Notes: generated by a model from the sequence alone, not told the origin. Shown: positions 15,230 through 24,755, counted from the first letter of the stretch. The stretch is DNA of 27,280 nucleotides from JAAYCI01 sp964370295 (GCA_964370295.1 CAYJIR010000030.1:1-27280); one strand, 5' to 3'. Program-made: numbers and translations.

Positions 15230-16147
15230 GTGGATTTTAAACAGTTGGAAGTGTTTGAAAAAGTGGTGCAGCTGGGCAGTTTTTCCAAGGCGGCCGAGGC
15301 CTTGCACCTTACCCAGCCAACGGTGAGCAGCCATATTCAAAGCCTGGAAACAGAGCTGAACACCAAGTTGCTGGTGCGAACATCACGCGGGGCACATGCC
15401 TCGAAAAGTGGAAAAAAACTGTATACCTATGCCACGGAGATGTTGGCCCTGCGCGAGCGTGCTCTGTGCGCTTGCCAAGAGAAAACCGATATATTCGGTG
15501 GCAGGCTTTCGGTGGTGGCTTCGTCGATTCCCTATCAGTATCTTCTGCCACAGGCGATGTCGGCTTTTCGCGAGAAACACCCCAATGTGAGCTTTCGGCT
15601 TTTGCGGCGCGACAGTGCCGCCGTGGAAGAAGCCATTTTGGCAGGCGAGGCAGAACTGGGGTTAAGCGGCACCTGCAACGAAAAATCTGCCCTGAGCTAT
15701 CGTCTGCTGTGTTATGACGAGCTGGTGTTGATAACCCCTGTGACAGAACCCTATATACAGCGCAAGAATCGACCTTTCTTGGCCGAGGAATTGTTGCAGT
15801 TTTCTTTTGTGTTGCGCGAAGGTGGAAGCGGCACCCGCCGCGAGGCCGAACAATACTTCATAGGTCAAGGAATCCAGCCAAGCAGTTTAAAAGAAGTGGC
15901 GAAAATGGACAACCCCGACGCGGTAAACAGTGCCGTGGGTGGGGGACTTGGGGTGTCTATCGTGTCGCGCTTATCTGCCGAAGACGCGGTGCAACGGGGC
16001 CTGGTTTTGATGTTTCAACTGGGCGATAAGGCACTGGAGCGGCCTTTGTATTTGGTGCAGCATAAGCGGCGTGCTCCGTCTATTTTGGTAAAACGCTTTG
16101 AAAAGCAGTTGGTGCAATTATTTGTAAAAGAGGCATCGCAGGCTTAA
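15230..16147 (+). CDS. LysR-family regulator, selenium-metabolism type
   Basis: A 305-residue LysR-type regulator. Residues 1-60 form the winged helix-turn-helix (MDFKQLEVFEKVV, then SFSKAAEALHLTQPTVSSHI). From about residue 90 the periplasmic-binding-protein-like effector domain follows. The GTG at 15230 has AGGAGG five bases ahead. The N-terminus and its place divergent from selD fit the LysR group linked with selenium metabolism in Clostridia, so it probably responds to selenium or redox status and controls selD and perhaps selABC; the ligand is unknown. Its stop shares the sequence TTAA with the stop of convergent recG. Confidence 0.85.
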   Translation: MDFKQLEVFEKVVQLGSFSKAAEALHLTQPTVSSHIQSLETELNTKLLVRTSRGAHASKSGKKLYTYATEMLALRERALCACQEKTDIFGGRLSVVASSIPYQYLLPQAMSAFREKHPNVSFRLLRRDSAAVEEAILAGEAELGLSGTCNEKSALSYRLLCYDELVLITPVTEPYIQRKNRPFLAEELLQFSFVLREGGSGTRREAEQYFIGQGIQPSSLKEVAKMDNPDAVNSAVGGGLGVSIVSRLSAEDAVQRGLVLMFQLGDKALERPLYLVQHKRRAPSILVKRFEKQLVQLFVKEASQA

Positions 16148-18171
16148 TTCATCACCGTGGTGCCGGAAAAAAGCTCTTGCACAGCCTGTTTTAACGCGAT
16201 GTGTTCTTCTTTTTGCAGGCCGGGGTCTTCGTGAAACAGCGCCAAAGCCTCTGTTTGTGCCGCCTTTAAAATGCGGGTGTCTGTGGCCAAATCGGCCAGG
16301 TGCAAGTTGGGCAAGCCGTGTTGGCGGCTACCCAGAAAATCGCCCGGGCCACGCGTTTCCAAGTCGTATTTTGCCACGGCAAAGCCGTCTGCGGTGTGGC
16401 ACAAAAAAGAAAGGCGCTTAAGCACGGTCTCGCTTAGGTGGGACGAGAGCAAAAAACAATAGCTTTCCGCACTGCCGCGCCCCACGCGCCCTCGCAGTTG
16501 ATGCAGGGCCGAAAGGCCATAGCGTTCGGCATCTTCTATAAGCATTATGTTGGCGTTGGGCACATCCACGCCCACTTCTATCACCGTGGTAGACACCAAA
16601 ATATCTATTTTTTTTTCTTTAAAGTCATGCATCACGGCGGCCTTTTCGGCCGCTTTTAATTTGCCATGCATCAGCCCCACACGCACCTTGCCATCCAGCA
16701 ACTGTGTTATGTTTTGGGCATAGCTCACGGCGGCTTGTAAATCGCTTTCACCTTCTTCTATCAAGGGGCACACCACATAGGCTTGGCGGCCTTTTTTTAT
16801 TTCTTTTAGTAAAAAACCATACATCCCGGTGCGTTTTTCTTCGGGCACCAGGTGGGTTTTGATCGGTGTGCGGCCGGGGGGCATTTCGTCTAGCACGCTG
16901 ATATCCAAATCGCCAAACATCAAAAGCGCCAAAGTGCGTGGGATGGGGGTGGCACTCATCACCAAAAGGTGTGGTGCAACAGATTTTTGTGCGAGCAAAC
17001 CGCGTTGGCGCACCCCAAAACGATGTTGTTCGTCTGTGATGGTAAGCCCGAGCTTGGAAAATTGCACGGGCTCGCTGAGCACGGCATGTGTGCCCACCAG
17101 CAAATGGGCTTCGCCGCAGGCCAAAGCCGCCAGGGTAGCCTCTCGTGCTTTGCCTTTAACAGCCCCTGTAAGCAATGTCGTTTGCAAGCCCAGCGGTTGC
17201 AATAGCTGGGTGAGTGTGTGCAGATGCTGGCGGGCTAGAATTTCGGTGGGTGCCATCAGAACGCTTTGGTAGCCGTTTTGATGTGCCGAAAAAATGGCTG
17301 CGGCGGCCACGAGGGTTTTGCCGCTGCCCACATCCCCTTGCAGCAAACGGTTCATGGCGTTTGGACCCTGCATATTTTGTGTGATTTCTTGGATGGCACG
17401 GTTTTGTGCGCTTGTGGGGGTGAAAGGCAGAGACCGCAAAAAAGGTTCAAGCGAAACAGGGGCCATGGGTGCACTGGTTTTTTTAAAGCTGCGTCCGCGC
17501 AGTGCTAAAAGCCCCAATTGCAGACAAAAAAGTTCTTCAAATACCAGCCGTCTGCGCGCTTGCCCTACCTCTTGCATGGTGGCAGGTAGATGCAAAAGGT
17601 GCAGAGCCTCCTGCTTGCTTGGCATGGAAAATTTTTCTTTTAAGGCGGTGGGCAAAGGGTCGGGCAGGGGGGGCATGTCGCAGAGCACCTGCCGTACACA
17701 GCCGGAAATGGCGGTGGCCGACAAACCATCGGTTTGTGGGTAAATGGGTGTGAGCAGTTGTTTGGTATCCCGGGGTAGGAAACGCGGGGCTATCATTTCG
17801 CGCTCGTAAAACCCGCCGCCAAGTTTGCCGTAGAACAGATATTCGTGCCCGATTTGCAGTTTTTCTGTGGCGTAAGGGTTGTTAAAGAACACAAGATTTA
17901 AGGCCGCGCTATCGTCTGCACAATGCACTTTTTGCAAGCTGCGTCCACCGGAAATACGCTGTTTTGGAAGTTTCTCCAGCACGGTGGCACACACGGTGAC
18001 CATCTGGTTGTACGGGGCCTTGGAAATGGGAACTACCTCGGAAAAATCCAGGTAGGAACGTGGGTATAAAAAAAGCAAATCGGCGACGGTTTGCACACCC
18101 AGGCGCAGAAAAGCAGCGGCCCGTTTGGGGCCCACGCCCTTGAGGTATTGGATGTTGTCTGTGGCGTGCAC
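16144..18171 (-). CDS. recG: ATP-dependent DNA helicase RecG
   Basis: A 675-residue superfamily 2 helicase that remodels stalled replication forks and Holliday junctions. The N-terminal wedge domain begins with the helix-hairpin-like LKGVGPKRAAAFLRLG, followed by an OB fold. Motor domain 1 carries Walker A GDVGSGKT near residue 285 and the DEQH box. Motor domain 2 has TTVIEVGVDVPNA and QLRGRVGRG. Length and motif order are normal. The GTG start at 18171 follows a run of G (GGGGGGTG). Its terminal TAA overlaps that of the convergent lysR, and it is otherwise unrelated to the selenium genes. Confidence 0.95.
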   Translation of the reverse strand: MHATDNIQYLKGVGPKRAAAFLRLGVQTVADLLFLYPRSYLDFSEVVPISKAPYNQMVTVCATVLEKLPKQRISGGRSLQKVHCADDSAALNLVFFNNPYATEKLQIGHEYLFYGKLGGGFYEREMIAPRFLPRDTKQLLTPIYPQTDGLSATAISGCVRQVLCDMPPLPDPLPTALKEKFSMPSKQEALHLLHLPATMQEVGQARRRLVFEELFCLQLGLLALRGRSFKKTSAPMAPVSLEPFLRSLPFTPTSAQNRAIQEITQNMQGPNAMNRLLQGDVGSGKTLVAAAAIFSAHQNGYQSVLMAPTEILARQHLHTLTQLLQPLGLQTTLLTGAVKGKAREATLAALACGEAHLLVGTHAVLSEPVQFSKLGLTITDEQHRFGVRQRGLLAQKSVAPHLLVMSATPIPRTLALLMFGDLDISVLDEMPPGRTPIKTHLVPEEKRTGMYGFLLKEIKKGRQAYVVCPLIEEGESDLQAAVSYAQNITQLLDGKVRVGLMHGKLKAAEKAAVMHDFKEKKIDILVSTTVIEVGVDVPNANIMLIEDAERYGLSALHQLRGRVGRGSAESYCFLLSSHLSETVLKRLSFLCHTADGFAVAKYDLETRGPGDFLGSRQHGLPNLHLADLATDTRILKAAQTEALALFHEDPGLQKEEHIALKQAVQELFSGTTVMN

Positions 18172-18251
18172 GCATTCACCCCCCCTTCTTTTCTAAGCTC
18201 ATTATAGAGGAAAGTGGGGGGTGGCACAAGCCTTGAGCGCGGTGTTGTAAG

Positions 18252-18280
18252 TTGTACTTTGGGGTGTGGCATGGTATACT
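18252..18280 (+). promoter_or_regulatory. Promoter of glnN
   Basis: TTGTAC (18252-18257), 17 bases, then TATACT (18275-18280); start near 18287. It leaves a 180-base leader before the glnN start at 18467. Confidence 0.6.
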
Positions 18281-18342
18281 AGGGGTGATTTATTTGCAAA
18301 ATCACTGCAAAACATTTAATAAATTTTGCCTTTGGGCCAGAT

Positions 18343-18380
18343 CACTGTCGATGGGAATACAAACGGTGTTTTTTGTTTTG
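18343..18380 (+). promoter_or_regulatory. Possible attenuator in the glnN leader
   Basis: CACTGT (18343-18348) can pair with ACGGTG (18363-18368) using one wobble, directly followed by TTTTTTGTTTTG. The stem is only six pairs, so it could be a weak terminator controlled by an antiterminator or chance. No glutamine-sensing RNA motif is recognised. Confidence 0.25.
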
Positions 18381-18466
18381 TTCTACCGCTTAAGGTGAAA
18401 ATGGGCCGTGTTTCATCCGATTGTAGGCTTCCATCCTATACCAGCAAAACAGGAAAGGGGTACAAC

Positions 18467-20569
18467 ATGTCTGCTTGCCACCATTACGATTGCTTTGGAG
18501 TGTGTTGTTTCGACGACCGCGTAATGCAAGAGCGTCTTTCGCACGAGGTCTACGAAAGCCTGCGCAAAATACGCGACGAAAATAGGGAGTGGGACCCGCT
18601 TGTGGCCGACGTTGTAGCCGACGCCATGAAGGATTGGGCGCTGGAGCTTGGAGCCACGCATTACATCCATTGGTTTACGCCGATGACGGGTACTTCTGCC
18701 GGCAAACATGATAGCTTTCTAGACGGTGTGCGCGCGGGCGAGCCCCTGGTGCGCTTTTCGGGGAAACTGCTTAGCAAGGGTGAATCAGACGCATCCAGTT
18801 TTCCCACGGGCGGTTTGCGCAGCACGTTTGAGGCGCGAGGATATACCACTTGGGACCCCACTTCGCCCGCCTTTGTGCTGGGCACCACACTGTATATTCC
18901 CACGGCTTTTTGTGGCTACAGTGGCGATGCGTTGGACGAAAAAACGCCACTTTTGCGTAGTATGCAGGCCTTGAACAAGCAGGCACTTCGTGTATTAAGG
19001 GCGCTTGGAGACAAAGAAAGTGTGTCGGTTTGCCCCACTGTGGGCGCCGAGCAAGAATATTTTTTAATAGAAAAAGAACTTTTGGCGAAAAGGTTGGATT
19101 TGAAAATTTGTGGGCAAACGCTGGTGGGTGCCAAACCTCCAAAAGGGCAAGAGCTGGAAGACCATTACTACGGGTCCATATCTGAGCGTGTGCGCCTATT
19201 TATGCGCGAATTGGATGACGAGTTGTGGCGTGTGGGTGTGCCTGCTAAAACCGAGCATAACGAGGTGGCGCCCGGGCAATACGAACTGGCGAATGTGTTT
19301 GCCACGGCCAACATCGCCAGCGACCATAATCAAATCACCATGGAGCTTATGCGGAAGGTGGCCTTGCGGCACGGGCTGGTGTGTCTGTTGCACGAAAAAC
19401 CCTTTGCCGGCGTCAACGGAAGCGGCAAACACAACAACTGGAGCCTGATGACAAGCACGGGGAAAAACCTGCTGGACGCGGGCGATAACCCTGTGGAAAA
19501 CACCGAGTTTCTTGTGTTCTTGTGTGCGGTGCTGGCCGCCGTGGATAGCTTTGCGGATTTGGTGCGGCTTTCGGCCGCATGCCCCGGCAACGACGAGCGT
19601 TTGGGTGCGAATGAGGCGCCGCCGGCGATTATCTCCGTGTTTTTGGGCGACCCGCTTACCCAGCTGCTAGAGAGTTTGGCGCGCGGACACGCCTACGAGA
19701 TGGGCAGCCGAGGTCAAGTGTTGACGGGGGTGAAAAGCCTACCCTTTTTGGTGATGGACGACAACGACCGCAACCGCACTTCGCCCTTTGCGTATACCAG
19801 CAACAAGTTCGAGTTTCGCATGGTGGGTTCTTCTCAAAGTATCAGTTTTGCCAATACGGTGTTAAATGCCGCCGTGGCCGACAAGCTGTGTCTGTTTGCA
19901 GACCGTTTGGAAAAAGCCGGTGTGCACACCGGAGCTTTGGAAGAAGTTGTGGCCGCCATAGTGCACGAAGTGTGGGACGAGCATGGGCGCATTGTGTTTA
20001 ACGGCAACAACTATGCCAAGGAATGGCGCGAAGAAGCCGCCAAGCGCGGCCTTGCCAACATCTCTTCTATGGTCGAGGCCACGAAGGCCCTACAAAGGGA
20101 AGAGAACCTTGCCATGCTGGAGAGAACCAAGGTGTTAAGCCGTGACGAGTGCCACAGCCGCCACGAAATCCTTTTGGAAAATTATGTAAAAACCACACGC
20201 ATTGCGGCGCTTACCTTGCTGGAGATGACACGGCGCAGCATTTTGCCGGCGGCGTGCCAGTGGTTATCGGAAATGGCCGAGGCCAAGGCCAGGGTGGTGA
20301 CGGCCGGGGCGAGCAATGCCTATATTGACGAGACGACCTTTGCACTATCGGCCGCCATCGATGCGGCGGCACAGGCGGCCGACATAACACAAAGGGTGCT
20401 GGATAAAACCGAGGGGTTGCAAGACATGGAACTTGCGGGGCAGGCCGTGCGTTCTTTGGCTGCAAACGAGATGGCTTCTTTGCGCCGGTGCTGTGATGTC
20501 GTTGAAACCCTGCTGCCCGAAAACCGCTGGCCGATACCCAGCTATGCAAGCCTTTTGTATGATGTGTAG
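18467..20569 (+). CDS. glnN: Glutamine synthetase type III
   Basis: A 700-residue GSIII enzyme that condenses ammonia with glutamate using ATP, the main ammonia-assimilation step in many gut anaerobes. Class features are visible: VGAEQEYFLI, EHNEVAPGQYELA, NGSGKHNNWS and ANEAPPAIISVFLG, plus the long C-terminal helical extension unique to type III. The ATG at 18467 follows AAAGGGG and gives the usual length; an upstream start at 18326 would add 47 residues with no family likeness. The N-terminus is unusually Cys-rich (CHHYDCFGVCC). It has its own promoter and terminator. As glycine reductase releases ammonia, recapture by this enzyme is metabolically sensible. Confidence 0.95.
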   Translation: MSACHHYDCFGVCCFDDRVMQERLSHEVYESLRKIRDENREWDPLVADVVADAMKDWALELGATHYIHWFTPMTGTSAGKHDSFLDGVRAGEPLVRFSGKLLSKGESDASSFPTGGLRSTFEARGYTTWDPTSPAFVLGTTLYIPTAFCGYSGDALDEKTPLLRSMQALNKQALRVLRALGDKESVSVCPTVGAEQEYFLIEKELLAKRLDLKICGQTLVGAKPPKGQELEDHYYGSISERVRLFMRELDDELWRVGVPAKTEHNEVAPGQYELANVFATANIASDHNQITMELMRKVALRHGLVCLLHEKPFAGVNGSGKHNNWSLMTSTGKNLLDAGDNPVENTEFLVFLCAVLAAVDSFADLVRLSAACPGNDERLGANEAPPAIISVFLGDPLTQLLESLARGHAYEMGSRGQVLTGVKSLPFLVMDDNDRNRTSPFAYTSNKFEFRMVGSSQSISFANTVLNAAVADKLCLFADRLEKAGVHTGALEEVVAAIVHEVWDEHGRIVFNGNNYAKEWREEAAKRGLANISSMVEATKALQREENLAMLERTKVLSRDECHSRHEILLENYVKTTRIAALTLLEMTRRSILPAACQWLSEMAEAKARVVTAGASNAYIDETTFALSAAIDAAAQAADITQRVLDKTEGLQDMELAGQAVRSLAANEMASLRRCCDVVETLLPENRWPIPSYASLLYDV

Positions 20570-20614
20570 GATCGTTTTAAAGCTTAGAGGAAATGTATCA
20601 AAATAAAGTGATGC

Positions 20615-20650
20615 GCACGGCGGTTTTCTTAAAAAAGAAAACCGCCGTGC
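20615..20650 (+). terminator. Terminator of glnN
   Basis: A perfect 16-bp stem (20615-20630 with 20635-20650) around an AAAA loop, 45 bases after the glnN stop, followed by a short TTTT stretch. A 62-codon open frame across it is spurious. Confidence 0.75.
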
Positions 20651-20755
20651 ATGTTTTGCCGGATGTGAGAACGGCTTATCATTTTAGGGCTCGCGCGTTG
20701 GTGTATCTGGAAAAGCATTGGCAAATGCAAGGGTATCAACAAGGGGAAAAGCATG

Positions 20756-20802
20756 AAAAAACCACATACAAGCGGTTTTAAAATTGCTTGTATGTGGTTT
20801 TT
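20756..20802 (-). terminator. Terminator of the selA-selB-selC operon
   Basis: CCACATACAAGC pairs with GCTTGTATGTGG, extended by A and T runs on either side (20756-20773 with 20786-20802). It begins two bases after the selC CCA end, and the minus-strand transcript ends in a T run. It may also stop read-through from glnN. Confidence 0.9.
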
Positions 20803-20804
20803 GC

Positions 20805-20900
20805 TGGCGGGAGTATGTGGGAATCGAACCCACCTAAGCAGGGTTAGCTACTCTTACCGGTTTTGAAGACCGGAGGGCACACCAGCACCCATCTACTCCC
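20805..20900 (-). tRNA. selC: Selenocysteine tRNA (anticodon UCA)
   Basis: A 96-base tRNA read on the minus strand. The acceptor GGGAGTAG faces TACTCCCGCCA, with CCA encoded. The anticodon arm CCGGTCTTCAAAACCGG shows anticodon TCA, which reads UGA. The T arm is GGTGGGTTCGATTCCCACA-like, and the variable arm is very long, as expected for tRNA-Sec. It follows selB by about 115 bases and is the last gene of the operon. Confidence 0.97.
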
Positions 20901-21015
20901 ATAATAAAGGGTGCGCAATAAAAGCAAGTGCGCGCACCCTAGTGTAGCACAGTGGGCCATAAAATGCAAGCGTGCATAGGGCGCCCTAAAGGCAGGTTTG
21001 GTATGCAAAGCGAGA

Positions 21016-22914
21016 TCACACCAAAACACGGGCTTCGTTTTGCATCCGTGTGAAGCGGCGATTGTCGAAATATTCTAATATGGCAAGGGCGAATTTGCGC
21101 GAGGTGCCCACAAGGTCGCGGAATTGTGCCAAGGTGATGGAGCCGTTTTGTTCGATGAAAGCCTTGGTTTGCGCTTGTGCTTTTTGCATGTGCTCGCTGT
21201 GAAAGAAAATTTGTGAGGCCGCCAAAGTGAGAACGCCGCTGTCGAGCAGAGAGTCGAACACGCGTTTGGCCCCTGTTTTATTTTTGGGATAGTGTGCCAA
21301 AACTTCGTCCAAAGAGGGTGGGGCAAAGGCACCGTCTAAAAATAGGCGCTCTATATGCGCGGCCATTTTGGCCTCCTCTTCGCTGTAGCTGACGGTGAAA
21401 GTGGCCAAGGCAATACAGGCCCCGCGGCTTACGATTTGGCCATCCTCTTCAAAAAGGGCCAGCACTTTGTCTGCCAAGGAGATTTCAAGGCCAAACAACA
21501 GCTTGCCGCGCAGTTCATCGCGCCGCATACCGGCTTTTAAGGGGTTTTCTTGGTGGTATGCGTCCAGTAAAATTTGCAGTTTTTTAAGAAGCTGTTGCTG
21601 GAACCGCACACCGATGACCACCTTGGCCGACACCATACGCACACGCTGTTGCGCAAGCAGGCCCTCCAGTTCGCGGCGGAAGGTTTCGTCGTCTAAAACC
21701 AGTTGTTTTTGAATTTCCTTTAGGGGTGTAAATTTGGCACTGGCGTCCTCTATGGCCTGTTGCAGGTTGTCTGCGGCAGAGCCTTGCTCGCGCACTTTTA
21801 AGCTCTCTTGCACAGCGGTGTCATTGCGGCGGTGTTTTCTGGGGACGGGGTCTAAGATGGTGCCACCGCCCACAGTTTCTATGGGCGAGTAAAAACGCAC
21901 GACAAAGCGGTCGCCTTTTTTGGCGGCCACTTCTTCGGTGAAGCGAAGTTGGGCAAAGGCCTCTTGGCCGGGGTGGAGTTCATCGATGCCCAAAAGAACC
22001 AGTTTGGCCAAAATATCCCGTGTGCCGTGGTAGAAGTGAAGGCGGGAACCGTTGCGCAAAACACGAGCCGCCTCCGGGAGGCACTGTAATTTTACATCCA
22101 GCATCATGCTGTTTTCCATGGCCTGTGGGGCCGACAGCACTTGTCCACGTTGTACGTCTTCTTTTTTTACACCGGCCAAGTTTACGGCAACACGCTGCCC
22201 GGCATAGGCCGTTTGAACATCGCTTGTATGCACCTGCAAATTGCGCACGCGTGTGCGTAGGCCGGCGGGGTAAATTTCCACCTCGTCTTGCAAATGCAGT
22301 TGTCCTTCAATCAGTGTGCCTGTGATAACCGTGCCGTGCCCCTCGGCGCTGAACACACGGTCTATGGGGATGCGAAATGGTTTTTGCACATCTTTAGAGG
22401 CGGTTTTTTCTGCCAGTTTTATCAGCTCGGCCCGCAGTGCTTCCATGCCTGCGCCCGTGTAGGCGGAAACCGGCAAAATGGGGGCGTTTTGCAAAAAACT
22501 GCCCTGCACGGCACCGCGAATATCCTCGCTGACGAGCTCGACCCAGCCCTCTTCCACCAGGTCGATTTTTGTAAGTACAATCAGACCTTCTTCGATGCCA
22601 AGCAGAGATAAAATACCAAGATGCTCGCGCGTTTGTGGCATCACGCCGTCGTCGGCAGCTACCACCAGCAGGGCAAGGTCGATACCGCCGGCACCGGCCA
22701 GCATGTTTTTAACAAATTTTTCGTGGCCGGGCACATCGATGATGCCCACACGCTCGCCACCGGGCAAGGTGAAAAAGGCAAAGCCGAGGTCGATGGTGAT
22801 GCCGCGTTTTTGCTCTTCTTTTAAACGGTCTGTGTTGATGCCGGTGAGGGACTGTATCAAAAGTGTTTTGCCGTGATCTACGTGCCCGGCTGTTCCAATG
22901 ACAATGTGTTTCAT
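21016..22914 (-). CDS. selB: Selenocysteine-specific elongation factor SelB
   Basis: A 632-residue translation factor that carries Sec-tRNA(Sec) to the ribosome and binds SECIS hairpins. The EF-Tu-like part has G1 GHVDHGKT (10-17), G3 DVPGHEKF (60-67) and a TKID G4 motif near 114, followed by beta-barrel domains. The C-terminal 250 residues form the tandem winged helices that read the SECIS. The ATG at 22914 follows GGGAGG. It lies 18 bases after selA and ahead of selC in one operon. Its target in this window is selD; glycine reductase proteins GrdA and GrdB should lie just past the right edge. Confidence 0.95.
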   Translation of the reverse strand: MKHIVIGTAGHVDHGKTLLIQSLTGINTDRLKEEQKRGITIDLGFAFFTLPGGERVGIIDVPGHEKFVKNMLAGAGGIDLALLVVAADDGVMPQTREHLGILSLLGIEEGLIVLTKIDLVEEGWVELVSEDIRGAVQGSFLQNAPILPVSAYTGAGMEALRAELIKLAEKTASKDVQKPFRIPIDRVFSAEGHGTVITGTLIEGQLHLQDEVEIYPAGLRTRVRNLQVHTSDVQTAYAGQRVAVNLAGVKKEDVQRGQVLSAPQAMENSMMLDVKLQCLPEAARVLRNGSRLHFYHGTRDILAKLVLLGIDELHPGQEAFAQLRFTEEVAAKKGDRFVVRFYSPIETVGGGTILDPVPRKHRRNDTAVQESLKVREQGSAADNLQQAIEDASAKFTPLKEIQKQLVLDDETFRRELEGLLAQQRVRMVSAKVVIGVRFQQQLLKKLQILLDAYHQENPLKAGMRRDELRGKLLFGLEISLADKVLALFEEDGQIVSRGACIALATFTVSYSEEEAKMAAHIERLFLDGAFAPPSLDEVLAHYPKNKTGAKRVFDSLLDSGVLTLAASQIFFHSEHMQKAQAQTKAFIEQNGSITLAQFRDLVGTSRKFALAILEYFDNRRFTRMQNEARVLV

Positions 22915-22932
22915 GCCACGCCTCCCAAACGC

Positions 22933-24330
22933 TTATTGTGCCGCAAATAAGGGCCGTATGCACGTGCCCAAAAGCGGGAAATCTTCTTCAAATAAGGTGC
23001 GCACATCCAAAAGAAGCGTGTCTTTATAAATGCGTGTCACGATGGGTGGATCGCAGTGGCGCAAGGCTTCTTCCAGCTGGGTGACACGGCCTGTTGGCAC
23101 CGATAGTTGCACGGCGTGCGAGGGTAAAAGCTGGGTTGGCACACTGCCGCCACCCACAGGGCTTTGGGTTTCGCACACGCAAGCAATCTCTTTTGGCAGG
23201 GACAGAGCGGCCAATAGACGCTGTGCTTTTTGGGCGAGTGCGGTGTGGCTTTCGTGCAACATGCGCTGTGTGGGAATGTCTCTTTTGGCTTGTTCTTCGT
23301 CGCGATAGAGGCGCAAGGTGGCCTCTAGGGCAGCCAGGGTCATTTTATCCAAACGCAAGGCACGTGCCAAGGGGTGTCGGCGCAAAGCGGCGATGGCCTC
23401 TTTTTTGCCCACCAGGATACCCGCCTGCGGGCCACCCAGCAGTTTGTCTCCGCTAAAACAAACCACGTCTACACCGGTTTTTACACAGGCTGAAACACTG
23501 GGCTCGCCCTCTATGCCAAGGCCTTCCAGCGGCAAGAGAGAGCCGCCGCCCAAATCATAATATACGGGCAAATTGCGCTCTTGGCCCAGCGTTACCAGCT
23601 CTTGCAGGGAGGTTTCTTCGGTGAAACCCACAATTTTAAAATTGCTGGTGTGTACTTTTAGCAGGGCACCTGTGCCGGCTTCGTCGATGGCGTTGGCATA
23701 ATCGGAAAGGCGCGTGCGGTTGGTGGTGCCCACCTCGCGTAATATGGCACCGCTTAAGGCCATGATGTCCGGCACGCGAAAGGCACCGCCGATTTCCACA
23801 AGTTCCCCACGGGAAACCAAAACCTCTTTGCCATGCATCAGGGCGAACAGTAGCAGCAACACAGCGCTGGCATTGTTGTTGACAGCCATGGCATCTTCGG
23901 CACCGGTCAACTCACAAAGCAAGTCTCGCGCATGGCTGTGGCGGCTGCCGCGTTGGCCGCTTTCCACCTCATATTCCAAGTTGGTATATTGGCTTGCCAC
24001 CGTGGAAACCGCCTGCACGGCGTTATGGGCTAAAGGGGCCCGGCCTAAGTTGGTGTGCAACACAACCCCTGTGGCGTTTATAACCCGGTATAAGTTTGGT
24101 TTTTTGGCCTCAAGCAAAGTGGCCAATATGTTTTGCACCAGAACATCCTCTAGGGGTATTTGTGTGCATTCACCGTCTAAAATTTGGCGGCGCAGCTGCG
24201 CTAGGGTTTCTTTGGCTGCCGTGGAAACCGCTGTGTGCCCATGCTGCACTGCGGCCGCTTGGAGCTCGGAATGGAAAAGGAGCTCGTCTGTTTTGGGAAT
24301 GTTGCGCAAAAGGGTATTGTTGCCGGGCAT
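22933..24330 (-). CDS. selA: L-seryl-tRNA(Sec) selenium transferase SelA
   Basis: A 465-residue pyridoxal-phosphate enzyme that turns Ser-tRNA(Sec) into Sec-tRNA(Sec) with selenophosphate from SelD. The PLP lysine is K296 in FSGDKLLGGPQAG. Upstream are RVINATGVVLHTNLGRAPL and GQRGSRHSHA, typical of the family, and the length matches. It starts at ATG 24330 behind GGAGAG, with a minus-strand promoter about 35 bases upstream, and heads selA-selB-selC. The divergent glycine reductase operon shares its upstream region. Confidence 0.96.
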   Translation of the reverse strand: MPGNNTLLRNIPKTDELLFHSELQAAAVQHGHTAVSTAAKETLAQLRRQILDGECTQIPLEDVLVQNILATLLEAKKPNLYRVINATGVVLHTNLGRAPLAHNAVQAVSTVASQYTNLEYEVESGQRGSRHSHARDLLCELTGAEDAMAVNNNASAVLLLLFALMHGKEVLVSRGELVEIGGAFRVPDIMALSGAILREVGTTNRTRLSDYANAIDEAGTGALLKVHTSNFKIVGFTEETSLQELVTLGQERNLPVYYDLGGGSLLPLEGLGIEGEPSVSACVKTGVDVVCFSGDKLLGGPQAGILVGKKEAIAALRRHPLARALRLDKMTLAALEATLRLYRDEEQAKRDIPTQRMLHESHTALAQKAQRLLAALSLPKEIACVCETQSPVGGGSVPTQLLPSHAVQLSVPTGRVTQLEEALRHCDPPIVTRIYKDTLLLDVRTLFEEDFPLLGTCIRPLFAAQ

Positions 24331-24362
24331 GTTGTCTCTCCTTTTTATATGTCTTTGTTACC

Positions 24363-24390
24363 ATTGTACCCCAAGGCACCAAATAATCAA
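24363..24390 (-). promoter_or_regulatory. Promoter of selA-selB-selC
   Basis: On the minus strand TTGATT (24390-24385), 16 bases, then TACAAT (24368-24363). The start would be near 24356, giving a short leader of about 25 bases with no obvious structure. Confidence 0.55.
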
Positions 24391-24515
24391 GAGGGGCGAC
24401 ACAGTTCACGAAAAAAACACAGTTAAATTAACAAAAAGGACTTGTTTTTTTTTGTTTTGCACATATTGCACAGTATTTACGAAAAATCTTTTCACTGTTT
24501 TTTGGAAGTGGACGG

Positions 24516-24544
24516 TTTACAAAGCGAAATCTTTGTGATAGAAT
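24516..24544 (+). promoter_or_regulatory. Promoter of the glycine reductase operon
   Basis: TTTACA (24516-24521), 17 bases, then TAGAAT (24539-24544), each one mismatch from consensus. The start near 24551 places the riboswitch in a leader of about 310 bases. Confidence 0.6.
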
Positions 24545-24631
24545 TAACGCAGATTGAATTTGCGGGCAAAAAACTCATTATAACAGTTTTTGCAAGAGTG
24601 AAAAAAACAAAACAGAATATTGTGGGGATGA

Positions 24632-24733
24632 TTGAATCGGGAGAGCCTATCAGAGGCGCCGAAGGGGCAAATACATTGGTTCGCCAGACCATTGTGTGAA
24701 ACTCTCAGGCAAAAATACCGAAAGCAGGACCCA
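24632..24733 (+). ncRNA. Glycine riboswitch, apparently a single aptamer
   Basis: The conserved blocks of the glycine (gcvT) aptamer are present in order: GGGAGAG at 24639, GCGCCGAAGGGGCAA at 24656, a variable TGGT/ACCA stem, then ACTCTCAGGCAAAAA at 24700 and GCAGGACC. Only one aptamer is visible; the 85 bases before it hold a different hairpin, so this looks like a singlet form. A terminator follows directly, consistent with an ON switch that lets the glycine reductase operon be read when glycine is plentiful. The direction of switching is inferred. Confidence 0.9.
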
Positions 24734-24755
24734 ACCTGGAATGGATATATTTTGA

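Noticed and set aside
20593..20781. 62-codon open frame after glnN
   Set aside because: It runs through the glnN terminator hairpin and into the selC-side terminator, so its length reflects stem sequences.
23714..24538. Long plus-strand frame of 274 codons
   Set aside because: It is antisense to selA and continues into the control region; it has no protein-like features.
24442..24699. Open frame between selA and grdX
   Set aside because: It overlaps the grd promoter and the glycine riboswitch core.
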